Assembly: GCF_035319885.1 (NCBI RefSeq)
Contig: NZ_CP141285.1
Span: 1,302,001-1,366,000 of the forward strand
Origin: Altererythrobacter sp. H2
GTDB lineage: Bacteria; Pseudomonadota; Alphaproteobacteria; Sphingomonadales; Sphingomonadaceae
Reading direction: 5' to 3'
DNA: 64,000 bases
Within the stretch, counting starts at the first letter, position 1, and each line of letters starts with the position of its first letter. The notes under the pieces are model-generated. The model did not search any database and was not told where the DNA came from. It was given only the letters and a program-made list of their open reading frames with translations. The translations under genes and the position numbers were made by a program. Below are positions 9,126 to 17,166 of the stretch, piece after piece.

Positions 9126-9317
9126 GTGTCGCGCTTGGGGCGATGGGGCAGGCTGGTTTTGCTGGCGGGCCCGGCCACGCTCGGGGGATGCATTCAGGTC
9201 AATGCACCCGCAGAACCGATCGTGATCGAGCTCAACATCAATATCCGGCAGGAAGTGATTTATCGGCTCGCCGCTGACGCGGGCAACACGATCGACGAGA
9301 ACGCGGACATCTTCTGA
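9126..9317 (+). CDS. ynbE: YnbE-like outer-membrane lipoprotein
   Basis: A 63-residue lipoprotein: a short basic N-terminus, hydrophobic LVLLAGPATL, and lipobox LGGC with the acylated Cys at residue 22, followed by a conserved short mature part (IVIELNINIRQEVIYRL) typical of YnbE. The GTG at 9126 is chosen because AGGGAG lies 9 nt upstream and it gives a normal-length signal peptide close to the E. coli length. An upstream in-frame ATG at 9057 overlaps the ydbH stop but would give an unusually long signal. In E. coli YnbE multimerises and docks YdbH at the outer membrane. Confidence 0.83.
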   Translation: MSRLGRWGRLVLLAGPATLGGCIQVNAPAEPIVIELNINIRQEVIYRLAADAGNTIDENADIF

Positions 9318-9344
9318 CGAGAACCTGTCCAGATGGAGAAGACC

Positions 9345-9740
9345 ATGAACACCACCCCGATCCGCAAGCTGGCGCTGGGCGCCGCCGCTACCGTCATGGC
9401 GATTGGCGGGCTGGCGACCGTGGCTCACGCGCAGCGCGATCCCGCCTATGAAAACGCGCGCACCGGCGGCGAAGTGGGCGAGAAGATGGACGGCTATCTC
9501 GGCATCGTGGTCCAGCCGACCGATGCCCTCCAGCGGATGGTCAACGACATCAATATCAAGCGCCGGGCGGTCTATGCCGACCGGGCCAAGGCGGCCAACG
9601 CCACGCTTGAGGAATATGCGCTGACCGCCGGGTGCCTGGCCATCGCCCGCACCAGGCCGGGGGAGAAATACCAGGCGCCCGACGGCACCTGGCAGACCCG
9701 CACCAACGCTCCGCCGCTGCGGGACCCGCGCTGCCCCTGA
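9345..9740 (+). CDS. ydbL: YdbL-like periplasmic protein (DUF1318)
   Basis: A 131-residue exported protein with a Sec signal peptide (MNTTPIRKLALGAAATVMAIGGLATVAHAQ) and a DUF1318/YdbL core: ARTGGEVGEKMDGYLGIV, then VNDINIKRRAVYADRAKAANATLEEYA, with two Cys residues (in AGCLA and near the C-terminus) that might pair. In E. coli YdbL acts as a chaperone limiting YnbE self-assembly. ATG 9345 has GGAGA 6 nt upstream; an ATG 12 nt earlier lacks one. It is the third gene of the ydbH-ynbE-ydbL operon, 27 nt after ynbE. Confidence 0.87.
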   Translation: MNTTPIRKLALGAAATVMAIGGLATVAHAQRDPAYENARTGGEVGEKMDGYLGIVVQPTDALQRMVNDINIKRRAVYADRAKAANATLEEYALTAGCLAIARTRPGEKYQAPDGTWQTRTNAPPLRDPRCP

Positions 9741-9893
9741 GCCATCCTTCATCTGCTGCTGTGCAGTTGCAGCATTTTGACCCCATCAATGGCCCGGCAC
9801 CGGTTGACTCGCCTTTGACCCCCGCCTAAGGGGGCGGCGCCTTCGGCGGGCACCTCTTGCCCGTGCCGTGCATTCCCTAGACAGGAGGCTGGC

Positions 9894-10223
9894 ATGAGCG
9901 ACGAGAAACCCGCCCGGGAACCCATCGGCGAGGATGCGCGGATTGACGCGCTCGAAGCGCGGCTTAAAGCCGCACGCGAGCGTGAAAATGAGCGCAACAA
10001 GCCGCGAGGATCAGGTGCCGATGCGAACTATCGCAGTGGCAACCGGGTCCTGGCGGACTTGCTCGGAGGGATTCTCGGTGGTCTGGTGCTCGGCTGGCTG
10101 GTTGACAGCTTCGCAGGAACCATGCCCTGGGGTCTGTTGGTCGGGCTGTTCCTCGGAATAGTCGTCGCCTTCAGGAACATTTTTCGGATGGCGAACAAGC
10201 GCCCCGATCAGGATCCGGAATAG
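9894..10223 (+). CDS. atpI: ATP synthase protein I (AtpI/AtpZ-type)
   Basis: A 109-residue assembly factor. The charged N-terminus has a coiled-coil-like stretch (DALEARLKAARERENERNK), followed by two membrane helices, about residues 55-70 (LGGILGGLVLGWLVDS) and 77-93 (PWGLLVGLFLGIVVAFR), the AtpI/AtpZ pattern. AtpI helps assemble the c-ring and may bind Mg2+. A strong AGGAGG lies before the ATG. It is first in the F0 operon, as is usual in alphaproteobacteria. Confidence 0.88.
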   Translation: MSDEKPAREPIGEDARIDALEARLKAARERENERNKPRGSGADANYRSGNRVLADLLGGILGGLVLGWLVDSFAGTMPWGLLVGLFLGIVVAFRNIFRMANKRPDQDPE

Positions 10224-10271
10224 GGTCAGTCGGTCGGCGGTTGTTCAGCATGGACTAGGGACGTAGCAGAC

Positions 10272-11057
10272 GTGGCAGCCGAACAGGCCAAAGTCGATCC
10301 GATGCACCAGTTCACGATCGAGCCGCTGGTCGGCGCGAACTGGGAGATCGCGGGCTACAATATCGCTTTCACCAACAGCGCGATGTGGATGCTGGTCACC
10401 ACCATCGTGCTCGGTCTTTTTGTTGCCGGTGGCCTGAAGCGCCAGCTGGTGCCGGGTCGCTGGCAGATGGCGGTGGAAACCTTCACCGGCTTCATCGACA
10501 ACATGCTGGAAGCAAACATCGGCAAGGAAGGGCGCAAGTACGTGCCCTATGTCTTCTCGCTGTTCATGTTCATCCTGTTCGCCAACCTGCTCGGCCTGCT
10601 GCCGCTCGGCGTGGTCGGCATTCACCCCTTTACCTTCACCAGCCACTTCACGGTTACGGGTGTGCTCGCCGTAATCAGCTTTGCGATCGTGCTGGTGGTC
10701 GGGTTCTGGAAGCACGGCTTCCACTTCTTCAGCCTGTTCATCCCGCATGGCACTCCGGTGCCGATGATTCCGATCATTTTCCTGATCGAGCTGGTCAGCT
10801 TCGCGGTTCGCCCCTTCAGCCTCGCGCTGCGACTGTTCGTGGCGATGATGGCCGGGCACGTCCTGCTCAAGGTGCTGTCAAGCTTCGTCATCGACGGAAC
10901 CAATGCCGGGGTCGGGTTCGGCCTGCTGGTCGGCCTGCCGAGTTTCGTGCTGATGATTGGTATCAGCGCCCTGGAAATCCTGGTTGCCGGTATCCAGGCC
11001 TATGTTTTCGCGCTGTTGACTTCGCTCTACATCAACGACGCGGAAAACCTCCACTGA
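10272..11057 (+). CDS. atpB: F0 ATP synthase subunit a
   Basis: The 261-residue proton-channel stator subunit of F0. It has five or six membrane helices and the family segment LVSFAVRPFSLALRLFVAMMAGH near residues 176-198, which contains the essential Arg facing the c-ring. The C-terminal helix ILVAGIQAYVFALLTSLYIND is typical. The start is GTG at 10272 with a weak purine stretch upstream; an in-frame ATG ten codons later is possible but would trim the conserved N-terminus. It is followed by atpE. Confidence 0.96.
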   Translation: MAAEQAKVDPMHQFTIEPLVGANWEIAGYNIAFTNSAMWMLVTTIVLGLFVAGGLKRQLVPGRWQMAVETFTGFIDNMLEANIGKEGRKYVPYVFSLFMFILFANLLGLLPLGVVGIHPFTFTSHFTVTGVLAVISFAIVLVVGFWKHGFHFFSLFIPHGTPVPMIPIIFLIELVSFAVRPFSLALRLFVAMMAGHVLLKVLSSFVIDGTNAGVGFGLLVGLPSFVLMIGISALEILVAGIQAYVFALLTSLYINDAENLH

Positions 11058-11103
11058 GTTTCATCTGTTACAATCAACCGTTTCAATCCAAAGGAGTTTC
11101 ATC

Positions 11104-11331
11104 ATGGAAGCAGAAGCTGCAAAGCTGATCGGTGCGGGTCTTGCCGCAATTGGTGCCGGCATGGCCGCGATCGGCGTGGGCAACGTCTTCGGTTCGTTCC
11201 TCGAAAGCGCTCTGCGCAATCCGGGTGCCGCTGACGGCCAGCAGGGCCGCCTGTTCATCGGCTTCGCCGCTGCCGAACTTCTCGGCCTGCTGGCGTTCGT
11301 CGTCGCGATGATCCTGATCTTCGTCGCCTGA
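11104..11331 (+). CDS. atpE: F0 ATP synthase subunit c
   Basis: A 75-residue hairpin proteolipid forming the rotor ring. The first helix is glycine-rich (IGAGLAAIGAGMAAIGVGNVFGSFL), the polar loop contains RNPGA, and the second helix carries the ion-binding Glu58 in GFAAAELLGLLAF. No Na+-type Gln/Ser-Thr ligand set is apparent, so proton coupling is expected. AAGGAG precedes the ATG at ideal spacing, in line with the high synthesis rate needed. A stable hairpin follows the gene. Confidence 0.97.
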   Translation: MEAEAAKLIGAGLAAIGAGMAAIGVGNVFGSFLESALRNPGAADGQQGRLFIGFAAAELLGLLAFVVAMILIFVA

Positions 11332-11344
11332 CACACCCTGACAT

Positions 11345-11383
11345 GGCGGGCGGCCTGACGGGTATTCCCCGCAGCCGCCTGCC
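11345..11383 (+). terminator. Intercistronic hairpin between atpE and atpF'
   Basis: A 10-bp stem (GGCGGGCGGC with GCCGCCTGCC, one G-U pair), a 19-nt loop, then GTTTTC. It lies 13 nt after the atpE stop and ends 33 nt before atpF'. It could partly terminate transcription or protect the 3' end of atpE mRNA, favouring excess c subunit. This role is inferred from the hairpin's place and shape. Confidence 0.55.
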
Positions 11384-11416
11384 GTTTTCACGTTTCCACC
11401 CGCAAGGCTTCAATCC

Positions 11417-11911
11417 ATGCCCCAGATAGCCCAGTTGATGGAGACCTACGCCAGCCAGATTTTCTGGCTGCTGGTCTTTTTCGGCATTGTCTACTTTGTG
11501 ATCGGCCGGGGGATGGTGCCCAAGGTCATGGCCACGGTCGCAGACCGTGACAGCCAGATCGCCGCCGACCTCGCCGCCGCAGAAGCGGCCCGGGCGCAGG
11601 CGGATGCGGAAGAAGAGGCATGGCGCCAGCGGGAAAACGCCAACCGCGCTGCTGCCCAGGCAACGGTCGGCAAGGCCAAGGCCGAAGCTGCCGTGGCCAA
11701 CCAGAAGAAGCTGGCTGCGGCCCAGGCGCGGATTGACGCGCGGGTGGCCGAAGCCGAAGCAGCCATTGCCGCTGCCCGCACGTCGGCCCTGGCCGAGATC
11801 GAAGATGTCGCGGTTGAAGCGGCGCAGGACATCGTCCACCGGCTGGCCGGGGTGAAGGTGACCAAGCCCGCTGCCAAGTCCGCCGTGAAGGAGGCGATGG
11901 CCCATGGCTAA
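11417..11911 (+). CDS. atpF': F0 ATP synthase subunit b'
   Basis: A 164-residue peripheral-stalk subunit. One N-terminal membrane helix (residues 14-31, IFWLLVFFGIVYFVIGRG) is followed by a long Ala/Glu/Lys-rich coiled coil to the C-terminus. Alphaproteobacteria and phototrophs carry paired b and b' subunits; this is the first of the pair. It overlaps the following b gene by 8 nt, so translation is probably coupled. Confidence 0.92.
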   Translation: MPQIAQLMETYASQIFWLLVFFGIVYFVIGRGMVPKVMATVADRDSQIAADLAAAEAARAQADAEEEAWRQRENANRAAAQATVGKAKAEAAVANQKKLAAAQARIDARVAEAEAAIAAARTSALAEIEDVAVEAAQDIVHRLAGVKVTKPAAKSAVKEAMAHG

Positions 11912-12470
11912 CCAGCTACCCGAAGTGATCGCTACCGAGGCCGCCGATGCGGTGACCGAGGTCGATGCGGCAGGCGCCGTTCACCTTGAACCGTCGCTGT
12001 TCGGGCTCGAACCCTACCAGATCGTCTCGGTTGCCATGCTGGTGCTGATTGCCATCATGATCTGGAAGAAGGTTCCGGGCATGGTGACTGGCGGGCTTGA
12101 CGCCAAGATCGCCGCGATCCGCACTCAGCTGGATGAAGCCAAGGCCCTGCGGGCCGAAGCTGAAGCGCTGCGCAACGATTACAGCCGCAAGATCGCCAAT
12201 GCCGAGAAGGACGCCGAGGCCATGCTTGAAGGCGCCCGGCGTGAAGCTGACGCGATTCTGGCCAAGGCCGAGGCAGACAGCACCGCGATGGTCGCCCGCC
12301 GCACCCAGATGGCCGAAGACAAGATCGGCGCGGCCGAGCGCGAAGCGGTCGACCAAGTCCGCGCCAAGGCTGCCAACGCTGCCACCGCTGCGGCCCGCAA
12401 GCTGATCGTCGCCAAGCATGACGCCGAAGCCGACAGCAAACTGGCTGACGAAGTCATCGACGGGATCTGA
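11904..12470 (+). CDS. atpF: F0 ATP synthase subunit b
   Basis: A 188-residue stalk subunit with an N-terminal acidic extension of about 35 residues, a membrane helix near residues 39-54 (IVSVAMLVLIAIMIWK), then a long charged coiled coil (KIAAIRTQLDEAKALRAEAEALRNDY) joining F0 to F1 delta. It is the last gene of the F0 operon; F1 genes are not in the window. Two hairpins and a T-rich stretch follow. Confidence 0.93.
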   Translation: MANQLPEVIATEAADAVTEVDAAGAVHLEPSLFGLEPYQIVSVAMLVLIAIMIWKKVPGMVTGGLDAKIAAIRTQLDEAKALRAEAEALRNDYSRKIANAEKDAEAMLEGARREADAILAKAEADSTAMVARRTQMAEDKIGAAEREAVDQVRAKAANAATAAARKLIVAKHDAEADSKLADEVIDGI

Positions 12471-12472
12471 TT

Positions 12473-12488
12473 GTCCGCCTGGGCGGAC
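12473..12488 (+). terminator. Short hairpin after atpF
   Basis: A 7-bp perfect stem GTCCGCC with GGCGGAC and a 2-nt turn, starting 2 nt after the atpF stop. It has no T-tract of its own and probably acts together with the larger hairpin that follows. Confidence 0.45.
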
Positions 12489-12502
12489 GCTAAGAGATAC
12501 GA

Positions 12503-12540
12503 GGCGCGTGCTCCCTGCTGGAGCGCGCGCCTTTCTCTTT
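12503..12540 (+). terminator. Terminator of the F0 operon
   Basis: A 12-bp stem GGCGCGTGCTCC with GGAGCGCGCGCC (one T-G pair) and a 5-nt loop, followed by CTTTCTCTTT. It lies between atpF and the convergent oxidoreductase gene (stop at 12546) and may serve both directions. Confidence 0.8.
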
Positions 12541-12545
12541 GAGGT

Positions 12546-13526
12546 TTACGTGCCCGGCTCCAGCACGATCTTGCCGATGATCCGGCCTGCCGCCATTGCC
12601 TCGAACGCCTCGCGCCAGCGGGTGAGGGGGAGGGCCCGGTCGATGTGGGGGCGGAGGCGGCCTTCGCTGGCGAAGCGGGCGACATCGGCCGCAATCGCTG
12701 CGCCCCGGTCAGGGAAACGGCGGGCATATTCCCCGGCCCGCACACCGACGACCGAGAAGCCCTTGATCAGCGGGATATTGACGGCAATCTCGGGAATCCG
12801 CCCGGAGACAAATCCGATCACCTGCAACTGCCCGCCAAAGGCAACGCAGCGGGTGCTTTCATCGAACACGTCCCCGCCGACCGGATCGAACACGATCTGG
12901 CACAGCTTGCCGCCGGTAATCTCCCCCACCGCCTCGCGGAAACGGCCGGTGTTGGTGATTGCGGCCTCGACCGGGACGGCTGCTTTGAGGGCGGCCAGCT
13001 TGTCTTCCCGGTGGGTTGCGGCAATCACGCGCGCGCCCAGGGCTTTGGCGAGATCGCAGGCGGCCAGGCCCACGCCGCCACTCGCTCCGTGGACCAGCAC
13101 CCATTGCCCGGCTTGCAGCCGCCCGATCTCGACCAGCGCGGTCCAGGCAGTGTTATATGCCGCCCCAAGGGCCGCGGCGGCGGCAAAGCCTAGCCCTGCC
13201 GGTATCGGGCGCAGTGCGGCCACGGGAAGCGCGACATAGTCTGCCATGCCGCCCGTCTTGGACCCGCCCATGACGCGATCCCCGGCCCGTAAGCCGGAGC
13301 CTTCCGGCGCGCTGACCACTTCACCTGCCAGCTCCAGCCCAAGCGTGAAGGGCACCTTCGGCTTGAACTGGTAGGCACCGCGCGTCATCAGCAGGTCAGG
13401 GTGATTGAGCGAGGTGGCACGCACCTGCACCAGCGCCTGATCAGGCCCCGGCACCGGCATAGGCAGGTCCAGCAGCGAAAGGCCCGACAGATCGGGCGAC
13501 AGCTGCTCGACCCGCAGCGCCTGCAT
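12546..13526 (-). CDS. Quinone oxidoreductase-like MDR family protein
   Basis: A 326-residue medium-chain dehydrogenase/reductase of the zinc-free NADPH:quinone reductase type. The N-terminal GroES-like part contains ATSLNHPDLLMTRGAYQ and GLELAGEV, and the NADPH-binding Rossmann fold contains HGASGGVGLAACDLAKALGA. No structural-zinc Cys cluster is visible. The ATG at 13526 (MQALRVEQL) is preferred over ATG 13541: the family begins MxAL, GGATAGGG precedes it, and the ATG at 13541 lies inside a dispersed repeat. Substrate unknown. Confidence 0.85.
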   Translation of the reverse strand: MQALRVEQLSPDLSGLSLLDLPMPVPGPDQALVQVRATSLNHPDLLMTRGAYQFKPKVPFTLGLELAGEVVSAPEGSGLRAGDRVMGGSKTGGMADYVALPVAALRPIPAGLGFAAAAALGAAYNTAWTALVEIGRLQAGQWVLVHGASGGVGLAACDLAKALGARVIAATHREDKLAALKAAVPVEAAITNTGRFREAVGEITGGKLCQIVFDPVGGDVFDESTRCVAFGGQLQVIGFVSGRIPEIAVNIPLIKGFSVVGVRAGEYARRFPDRGAAIAADVARFASEGRLRPHIDRALPLTRWREAFEAMAAGRIIGKIVLEPGT

Positions 13527-13536
13527 GACCCTATCC

Positions 13537-13631
13537 GTCATTGCGAGCGGTGCAGCCGCGCGGCAATCCAGAGCGTCGGGTCGAAACGGCTCTGCATGGC
13601 CACGTCGCCTTAGGCTCCTCGCTAGGACGCG
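13537..13631. repeat. Degenerate dispersed palindromic repeat
   Basis: It begins CGTCATTGCGAGCGG, with GCGGCAATCCAGAG further on, wording well known from interspersed repeats of many proteobacterial genomes. The second arm, expected as the reverse complement ending in CTCGCAATGACG, is decayed here (GGCTCCTCGCTAGGACGCG). It fills the gap between the oxidoreductase gene and gloB and reaches into an alternative start codon of the former. Family recognised from memory of the motif. Confidence 0.65.
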
Positions 13632-13640
13632 TCACGGGGG

Positions 13641-14396
13641 TCAGAAATTGTCCTTGGCAGCCCGCAGTGCTGCGAAGGTTTCCTGTGGCAGAGCGCCGCC
13701 CCAGCGGGCCCGCATGGCCGGCTCGTCGGCCCGCAGGAAGGGGTTGGTTGCAAGCTCGCGCGAGAGCACGGTGGGCACCGTGGGCTTGCCTTCGGCCCGC
13801 TTGCGCTCGATCTCGGCGGCGTAGTCCTTGAGCGCGGCATTGTCCGGATCGGCATGGAGCGCGAACTTGGCGTTCGACTGGGTATATTCGTGCGCGCAGT
13901 AGAGCACGGTGTCTTCAGGCAGCGCCTTGATGCGTGAAAGGCTGTCCCAGAACTGGCCCGGCTCGCCCTCGAACATCCGCCCGCAGCCCAGCGCGAACAC
14001 GGCATCGCCGACGAAGGCGACGCCCGCTGCGGGCAGGTGATAGGCGATATGGCCGTTGGTGTGGCCCGACACGTCGATCACCCCGGCCTCGAAGTGGCCG
14101 AGCGAAACGGTGTCGCCATCGGCCACCACCCGGTCGATCGCAGCGATCTTCTCGACTTCCTGCGGGGCGATGACGCGGGCACCGGTCGCGGCGACAATGG
14201 CCTCGTTGCCGCCCGCGTGGTCAGGGTGCCAGTGGGTGTTCCAGATCTGCGTGATCCGCCATCCCTTCGCTTCGGCCTGGCGGAGGTATTCCGCACCGTC
14301 GGGCGTGTCGATCGCAGCGGTCTCTCCGCTGGCGGGATCGTGAATGAGGAAGCCGTAGTTGTCGCTAAGGCACGGGAACTGGTGGATCTGGATCAT
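13641..14396 (-). CDS. gloB: Hydroxyacylglutathione hydrolase (glyoxalase II)
   Basis: Hydrolyses S-D-lactoylglutathione to D-lactate and glutathione, completing cytosolic methylglyoxal detoxification. The 251-residue metallo-beta-lactamase-fold enzyme has THWHPDHAGG from residue 54 (usual motif THxHxDH), SGHTNGHIAYHL, VGDAVFALGCGRMFEG and CAHEYTQSN, which supply the binuclear metal ligands. The C-terminal helical part (ELATNPFLRADEP) binds glutathione in the family. ATG 14396 with GGAG close upstream is chosen over GTG 14405. Confidence 0.95.
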   Translation of the reverse strand: MIQIHQFPCLSDNYGFLIHDPASGETAAIDTPDGAEYLRQAEAKGWRITQIWNTHWHPDHAGGNEAIVAATGARVIAPQEVEKIAAIDRVVADGDTVSLGHFEAGVIDVSGHTNGHIAYHLPAAGVAFVGDAVFALGCGRMFEGEPGQFWDSLSRIKALPEDTVLYCAHEYTQSNAKFALHADPDNAALKDYAAEIERKRAEGKPTVPTVLSRELATNPFLRADEPAMRARWGGALPQETFAALRAAKDNF

Positions 14397-14422
14397 GCGC
14401 TCCACCTAGGGTGCCGGAGCGC

Positions 14423-14458
14423 AAAAGAAAAGGCCCGCCCTCCGCAGGGAGAACGGGC
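14423..14458 (-). terminator. Minus-strand intrinsic terminator downstream of rpsA
   Basis: Read on the minus strand: GCCCGTTCTCC, a CTGC loop, GGAGGGCGGGC, then CTTTTCTTTT. The stem has a G-T pair and a mismatch but is GC-rich, and the T-tract is on the minus strand only. It lies about 140 nt past the rpsA stop and just before gloB. Confidence 0.75.
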
Positions 14459-14561
14459 TTCTTCTTTATCGGGATTTCGATCGTCCAACGACACCGAAGA
14501 TGTCGCAAGGCCGACCTGCCGCCCGCAGGTGCTCGCGCACAGCGCGAAACAGCACCGAGGA

Positions 14562-14583
14562 CGCTCGCCCGAATGGGCGAGCG
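14562..14583 (-). terminator. Perfect hairpin right after rpsA
   Basis: A 9-bp perfect stem CGCTCGCCC with GGGCGAGCG around a 4-nt loop (GAAT on +, ATTC on -), 13 nt past the rpsA stop. It has no T-run; an RNA 3' stabiliser or a first weak terminator. Confidence 0.55.
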
Positions 14584-14596
14584 CCACTCAGGTGCC

Positions 14597-16303
14597 TCAG
14601 TCCTTCTTCGCCTTGAGCGCTTCGCCGAGAATGTCGCCGAGCGATGCACCCGAATCGGACGAGCCGAACTGGGCCACGGCTTCCTTCTCTTCCGCGATCT
14701 GGCGGGCCTTGACCGAGAAGTTCGGCTTCTTCGAACGGTCGAAGCCGATCACCATCGCGTCGAGCTTCTGGCCGACCTGGAAGCGGTCAGGGCGCTGCTC
14801 GTCACGGTCACGGCCGAGGTCGGCGCGCTTGATGAAGCCGGTCGCGCCATCGTCGCCAACCTGCACTTCAAGGCCGCCGTCACGCACTTCGAGCACGGTC
14901 ACGGTGACCACGTCGTTGCGCTTCAGCGAGCCACCGCCAGCGGAGGCTTCGCTCGGTGCGCCCTTTTCGAGCTGCTTCATGCCGAGGCTGATGCGCTCCT
15001 TGTCGATATCGACATCGAGCACCACGGCTTCGACCTGCTCGCCCTTGCGGTGCAGCGCCAGCGCGTCTTCGCCCGAGAGGCCCCAGGCGATGTCCGACAT
15101 GTGGACCATGCCGTCGACGTCGCCGTCGAGCCCGATGAACAGGCCGAATTCGGTCGCGTTCTTGACCTCGCCGGTGACCTTGGTCCCGACCGGGTTCTTG
15201 GCGGCGAATTCTTCCCACGGGTTGCCCTGGGCCTGCTTGAGGCCAAGGCTGATGCGGCGCTTGTCGCTATCGACCTCGAGCACCAGCACGTCGACTTCCT
15301 GCGAGGTCGAGACGATCTTGCCGGGGTGGACGTTCTTCTTGGTCCAGCTCATTTCCGAAACGTGGACCAGGCCTTCGATGCCGGCTTCCAGTTCCACGAA
15401 GGCACCGTATTCGGTGATGTTGGTGACCACGCCCGAAAGCTTGGCGCCGACCGGGTACTTCGCGGCCACGCCATCCCACGGATCGCTTTCCAGCTGCTTC
15501 ATGCCGAGGCTGATGCGCTGGGTTTCCTCGTTGATGCGGACGATCTGCACGGTCACGGTCTGGCCGATTTCAATCACTTCGCTCGGGTGGTTGACCCGCT
15601 TGTAGCTCATGTCGGTGACGTGAAGCAGGCCGTCGATGCCGCCCAGGTCCACGAACGCGCCGTAATCGGTGATGTTCTTGACCACACCGTCGATCACCTG
15701 GCCTTCGGCCAGCTTGTCGATCAGCTCGCTGCGCTGTTCGGCGCGGGTTTCTTCCAGCACTGCACGGCGCGAGACGACGATGTTGCCGCGGCGGCGGTCC
15801 ATCTTCAGCACCATGAACGGCTGCGGCACTTCCATCAGCGGGGTGACATCGCGCACGGGGCGGATATCGACCTGGCTACCGGGGAGGAAGGCAACGGCAC
15901 CGTCGAGGTCGACGGTGAAGCCGCCCTTGACGCGGCCGAAGATGCGGCCTTCGACGCGCTTGCCTTCGCCGAATTCGCTTTCCAGCTTGTCCCAGGCGGC
16001 TTCGCGGCGGGCGCGGTCGCGGCTGAGCATGGCTTCGCCGTCAGCGTTTTCGACGCGGTCGACGAACACTTCGACTTCCGAGCCGACGGCCAAGCCGTGC
16101 TCGTCTTCACCGCGAGAGAATTCCTTGAGGTCGATGCGGCCTTCGCTCTTGAGGCCGACGTCGATGATGGCAAAGCCGTTCTCGATCGCGGTAACGGTGC
16201 CCTTGACGACGCGGCCTTCGAAGCCGTCTTCGCCGGCGCCGCCGAGCTGCTCGTTGAGCATTGCTTCAAAGTCGGCGCGGGTGGGGTTGGCAGTACTCGC
16301 CAT
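14597..16303 (-). CDS. rpsA: 30S ribosomal protein S1
   Basis: A 568-residue multi-domain RNA-binding protein that brings mRNA to the 30S subunit. Six S1 (OB-fold) repeats are visible: two divergent N-terminal ones (GTVTAIENGFAIIDVGLKSEGRI; GRIFGRVKGGFTVDLDGAVAFLPGSQ) and four canonical ones such as GVVKNITDYGAFVDLGGIDG, GVVTNITEYGAFVELEAGIEG and GEVKNATEFGLFIGLDGD. The tail is Lys/Ala-rich. ATG 16303 gives MASTANPTRADFEAML, the usual alphaproteobacterial N-terminus; AGGA lies rather far upstream, as is common for S1 mRNAs. cmk lies 227 nt upstream on the same strand. Confidence 0.97.
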   Translation of the reverse strand: MASTANPTRADFEAMLNEQLGGAGEDGFEGRVVKGTVTAIENGFAIIDVGLKSEGRIDLKEFSRGEDEHGLAVGSEVEVFVDRVENADGEAMLSRDRARREAAWDKLESEFGEGKRVEGRIFGRVKGGFTVDLDGAVAFLPGSQVDIRPVRDVTPLMEVPQPFMVLKMDRRRGNIVVSRRAVLEETRAEQRSELIDKLAEGQVIDGVVKNITDYGAFVDLGGIDGLLHVTDMSYKRVNHPSEVIEIGQTVTVQIVRINEETQRISLGMKQLESDPWDGVAAKYPVGAKLSGVVTNITEYGAFVELEAGIEGLVHVSEMSWTKKNVHPGKIVSTSQEVDVLVLEVDSDKRRISLGLKQAQGNPWEEFAAKNPVGTKVTGEVKNATEFGLFIGLDGDVDGMVHMSDIAWGLSGEDALALHRKGEQVEAVVLDVDIDKERISLGMKQLEKGAPSEASAGGGSLKRNDVVTVTVLEVRDGGLEVQVGDDGATGFIKRADLGRDRDEQRPDRFQVGQKLDAMVIGFDRSKKPNFSVKARQIAEEKEAVAQFGSSDSGASLGDILGEALKAKKD

Positions 16304-16530
16304 AAATGCAGGTATCCTGTTCACGTTTGCTACCGGCCACCGGTTTATCCGGGGTCTTTCTCCGTCTCCGAGCACCATTGCTCGGCCAAACGGGGCAAGA
16401 GGGCCGTTTTCCGCCCGGGGCCGGATGCCGCCGCGCAGGTTCCTTCAATCAGCAGATTGGCTGAACGGCCGCGCGCCTAGGCGAAGGCGGGGCGAAATGC
16501 AAGGAAAATGGGCCGGGCGGGCCGGGGAGT
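16304..16530 (-). promoter_or_regulatory. Leader/promoter region of rpsA
   Basis: A 227-nt non-coding stretch between the cmk stop and the rpsA start. It holds the palindrome CGCCTAGGCG at 16474-16483 and small hairpins (for example GAGC/GCTC around 16369-16384). S1 leaders are often autoregulated by structure, but I cannot match a known S1 operator here. No convincing -35/-10 pair is visible. Confidence 0.4.
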
Positions 16531-17166
16531 TCAGGCGCTGCCGGATGACCGCAAGGCCTGCTCCACCGCCGCGATGGCTTCGGCCACGGCCTGATCGCGC
16601 CCGAAATGGGTGGTGTCGAACACCAGCGCATCCGGCGCCGCGCGCAAGGGCGCATCGGCCCGGCCCATGTCACGCGCGTCGCGCCGGGCGATGTCCCGCT
16701 CGATCTCGTCCAGCGTGACCGCAGGCTCGCGGCCCTGCATTTCCAGCCAGCGCCGGTGCGCACGGGCCGAGACGCTGGCCGTAACGAACAGCTTCACCGC
16801 CGCATCCGGCGCAATCACCGTACCGATATCCCGCCCGTCGAGCACAGCGCCGCCGGCCTGTGTGGCAAAGGCCCGCTGGCGTTCGAACAGTGCCTGCCGC
16901 ACTGCCGGATGGACCGAGACCCGGCTGGCCAGCCCGCCGGTTTCCTCGGTCCGCAGGTCCGGATCGGCCAGCAAGCTGTCGGGAAACGAACAGGCGGCGA
17001 GCGCGGCGCGCGGATCGTCCGCCTCGCCACCGCTCAGCATGACCTGCCGCCCGACCGCACGATAGAGCAGCCCGGTGTCGAGATGGGGCAGGCCGAAATG
17101 GTCGGCCAGCGCCTTGGCAATGGTGCCCTTGCCCGATGCGGTGGGCCCGTCGACCGCGATGATCAT
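16531..17166 (-). CDS. cmk: Cytidylate kinase
   Basis: Phosphorylates CMP/dCMP using ATP. The 211-residue protein has P-loop GPTASGKGT at residues 7-15, the CMP-binding segment [25 protein letters not shown] and the LID region [22 protein letters not shown]. Start ATG 17166 overlaps the stop of the upstream small membrane protein gene (ATGA), so the two are coupled. A longer open frame upstream to 17511 is ruled out because it reads through that gene. The aroA-cmk-rpsA order is common in proteobacteria. Confidence 0.96.
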   Translation of the reverse strand: MIIAVDGPTASGKGTIAKALADHFGLPHLDTGLLYRAVGRQVMLSGGEADDPRAALAACSFPDSLLADPDLRTEETGGLASRVSVHPAVRQALFERQRAFATQAGGAVLDGRDIGTVIAPDAAVKLFVTASVSARAHRRWLEMQGREPAVTLDEIERDIARRDARDMGRADAPLRAAPDALVFDTTHFGRDQAVAEAIAAVEQALRSSGSA

